Assembly (NCBI GenBank): GCA_003506275.1 | Contig: DOBD01000161.1 | Span: 6,312-12,246 of the forward strand | DNA length: 5,935 nucleotides | Reading direction: 5' to 3' | Source of the DNA: Bacteroidales bacterium | Lineage (GTDB): Bacteria > Bacteroidota > Bacteroidia > Bacteroidales > UBA1402 | Part shown: positions 5,018 through 5,935 of the stretch, piece by piece | How the letters are laid out: the number at the start of each line of letters is the position of its first letter | Numbering within the stretch: the stretch's first letter is position 1 | Program-made: the position numbers and the translations under genes | The notes under the pieces: model-generated | Told to the model about the DNA's origin: nothing | Databases searched by the model: none | The model's input: the letters and a program-made list of their open reading frames with translations, nothing else

Positions 5018-5935
5018 CTAAGCGCTCCGCGGAGTGCGTCTGCGCGAGTTCTCCTTAATGCGCTCGATCTCCTCGGCGGTGACGGCCCTCTCGAAACTGC
5101 GGAATCCGGCCACCTTGAACCCGTGCTTCTTGGCCAGTTTGGCGATCCCGGTGACGCCTTCGATAGTAAGGTCGCGGCCCAGGCTCCAATCCACGTACTT
5201 CTCCTCCAGAGCCAGGATCATGGTCTCGGCCATGCAGGCGTAACTGGTCTTCTCGGGGAAGCCGAAGTTGAAGTTGAACTCCACGTCTCCGGGGACGGTC
5301 ACCACGCCGCCTTCGATTATGAGGACGTCATCCCGCTGCTTCTTCACTTCTACGGAGACATTTCGCGGACGCGAAACGTCGCAGACCAGCGCGCCGGGCT
5401 TCAGGTCCTGGGGCTCGATGAGGGCGTCGATGGCTGAACTGACGCACATGACAACATCGGCCTGCCTGACCGCGGAGCGCAAGTCAGCCGTGACTCTGGG
5501 GAGCATGCCCGTGCGGTCGCGGATGGAGTCGGCAACTCTCTGGAGCTTGCCCGAGTCCCGGGCGCAGAGTGTGAGGTGACGCCCCTCATCGGCCATTATG
5601 TATGAAAGCACTTTGCCGATAGACCCGGTCGCGCCCAGCACCAGCACGTTAGCCTCGTCCATGTCGATCTCCATGAGTCTGGCGGCCTTCTCGGCTGCTT
5701 CGATGGCGGTTGCCACCGTATAGCTGTTGCCAGTGGTCACGGCGATATCGACGTTCTTGCGGATCGTTATCCCTGCGTCGCCCACAACTGAGGTAAACGC
5801 GCCCAAGCCGACTACCTTGGCCCCAAGCTCGGCCGCTTTGTTGCAGGCGGTGATGATCTTGCCGGTCACCCGGGGTTCGGGCAGCCCCAGCATGAGGCGA
5901 GGAGTCAGGGGGCACGAGACAAAGTAGCCCTCAGC
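5018..5935 (-). CDS. Acyl-ACP reductase-like Rossmann-fold dehydrogenase, 5' end missing
   Basis: The 305 visible residues resemble the long-chain acyl-[acyl-carrier-protein] reductase (AAR) family, often labelled shikimate dehydrogenase-like in databases. Cyanobacterial AAR reduces fatty acyl-ACP to aldehyde with NADPH. Counting from an internal Met at 5893, the landmarks are LGAKVVGLGAFTSVVGDAG (23-41), VTTGNSYTVA (52-61), the nucleotide-binding LVLGATGSIG (84-93), CDVSRPRNVS (171-180), EGGVVTVPGD (194-203), YACMAET (218-224), and KKHGFKVAGFRSFERAV (255-271). Cys220 (codon 5236-5234) aligns by eye with the nucleophilic cysteine of Synechococcus AAR (Cys294). The frame stays open from 5893 to the window edge and encodes family-like residues (GYFVSCPLTPRL), so the Met at 5893 is probably internal and the start lies outside the window. 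The C-terminus ends in a basic tail (SRRRTPRSA). Third codon positions are richer in G and C than in the other genes here. The substrate is not certain. A different oxidoreductase activity is possible. Confidence 0.8.
   Translation of the reverse strand, partial: AEGYFVSCPLTPRLMLGLPEPRVTGKIITACNKAAELGAKVVGLGAFTSVVGDAGITIRKNVDIAVTTGNSYTVATAIEAAEKAARLMEIDMDEANVLVLGATGSIGKVLSYIMADEGRHLTLCARDSGKLQRVADSIRDRTGMLPRVTADLRSAVRQADVVMCVSSAIDALIEPQDLKPGALVCDVSRPRNVSVEVKKQRDDVLIIEGGVVTVPGDVEFNFNFGFPEKTSYACMAETMILALEEKYVDWSLGRDLTIEGVTGIAKLAKKHGFKVAGFRSFERAVTAEEIERIKENSRRRTPRSA

Overview
The left three quarters of the window (about 1-4560) look like chromosome from a member of the Bacteroidota. The evidence is a PriA and a GreA/HIT pair that read like versions from that phylum, a lipoprotein with an acidic stretch just after its lipidated cysteine, starts without clear Shine-Dalgarno sequences, and an exact TAnnTTTG promoter element upstream of the lipoprotein gene. 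The phylum is inferred from remembered family resemblance, not from a search.

Layout. Positions 1-2292 (+) encode the primosomal helicase PriA. A short gap holds a possible small terminator and a Bacteroidota-type promoter. Positions 2421-3617 (+) encode a lipoprotein with a fibronectin-like domain followed by a formylglycine-generating-enzyme-like (SUMF1) domain that lacks the catalytic cysteines. Convergent to it are a HIT-family nucleotide hydrolase (3668-4066, -) and the transcript-cleavage factor GreA (4076-4558, -). These two are 9 bases apart and read as an operon with greA first. The stretch 4559-5017 has no convincing gene. It holds several hairpins, a near-consensus sigma70-type promoter pointing left toward greA, and three copies of a 14-base repeat (two direct, one inverted). 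From 5018 to the window end (-) lies a gene cut off at its 5' end. It encodes a Rossmann-fold dehydrogenase related to the long-chain acyl-ACP reductase (AAR) family.

The genes do not form one pathway. PriA (replication restart) and GreA (rescue of backtracked RNA polymerase) are housekeeping functions, and the lipoprotein is an envelope protein. The AAR-like gene has visibly higher G+C at third codon positions and different leucine codon preference. Together with the E. coli-style promoter and the repeats, this suggests the right end has another origin: horizontal transfer, a genomic-island border, or a chimeric assembly join between about 4559 and 5017. No complete new system is evident. 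The most unusual material is the 4559-5017 interval and the AAR-like gene beside it.
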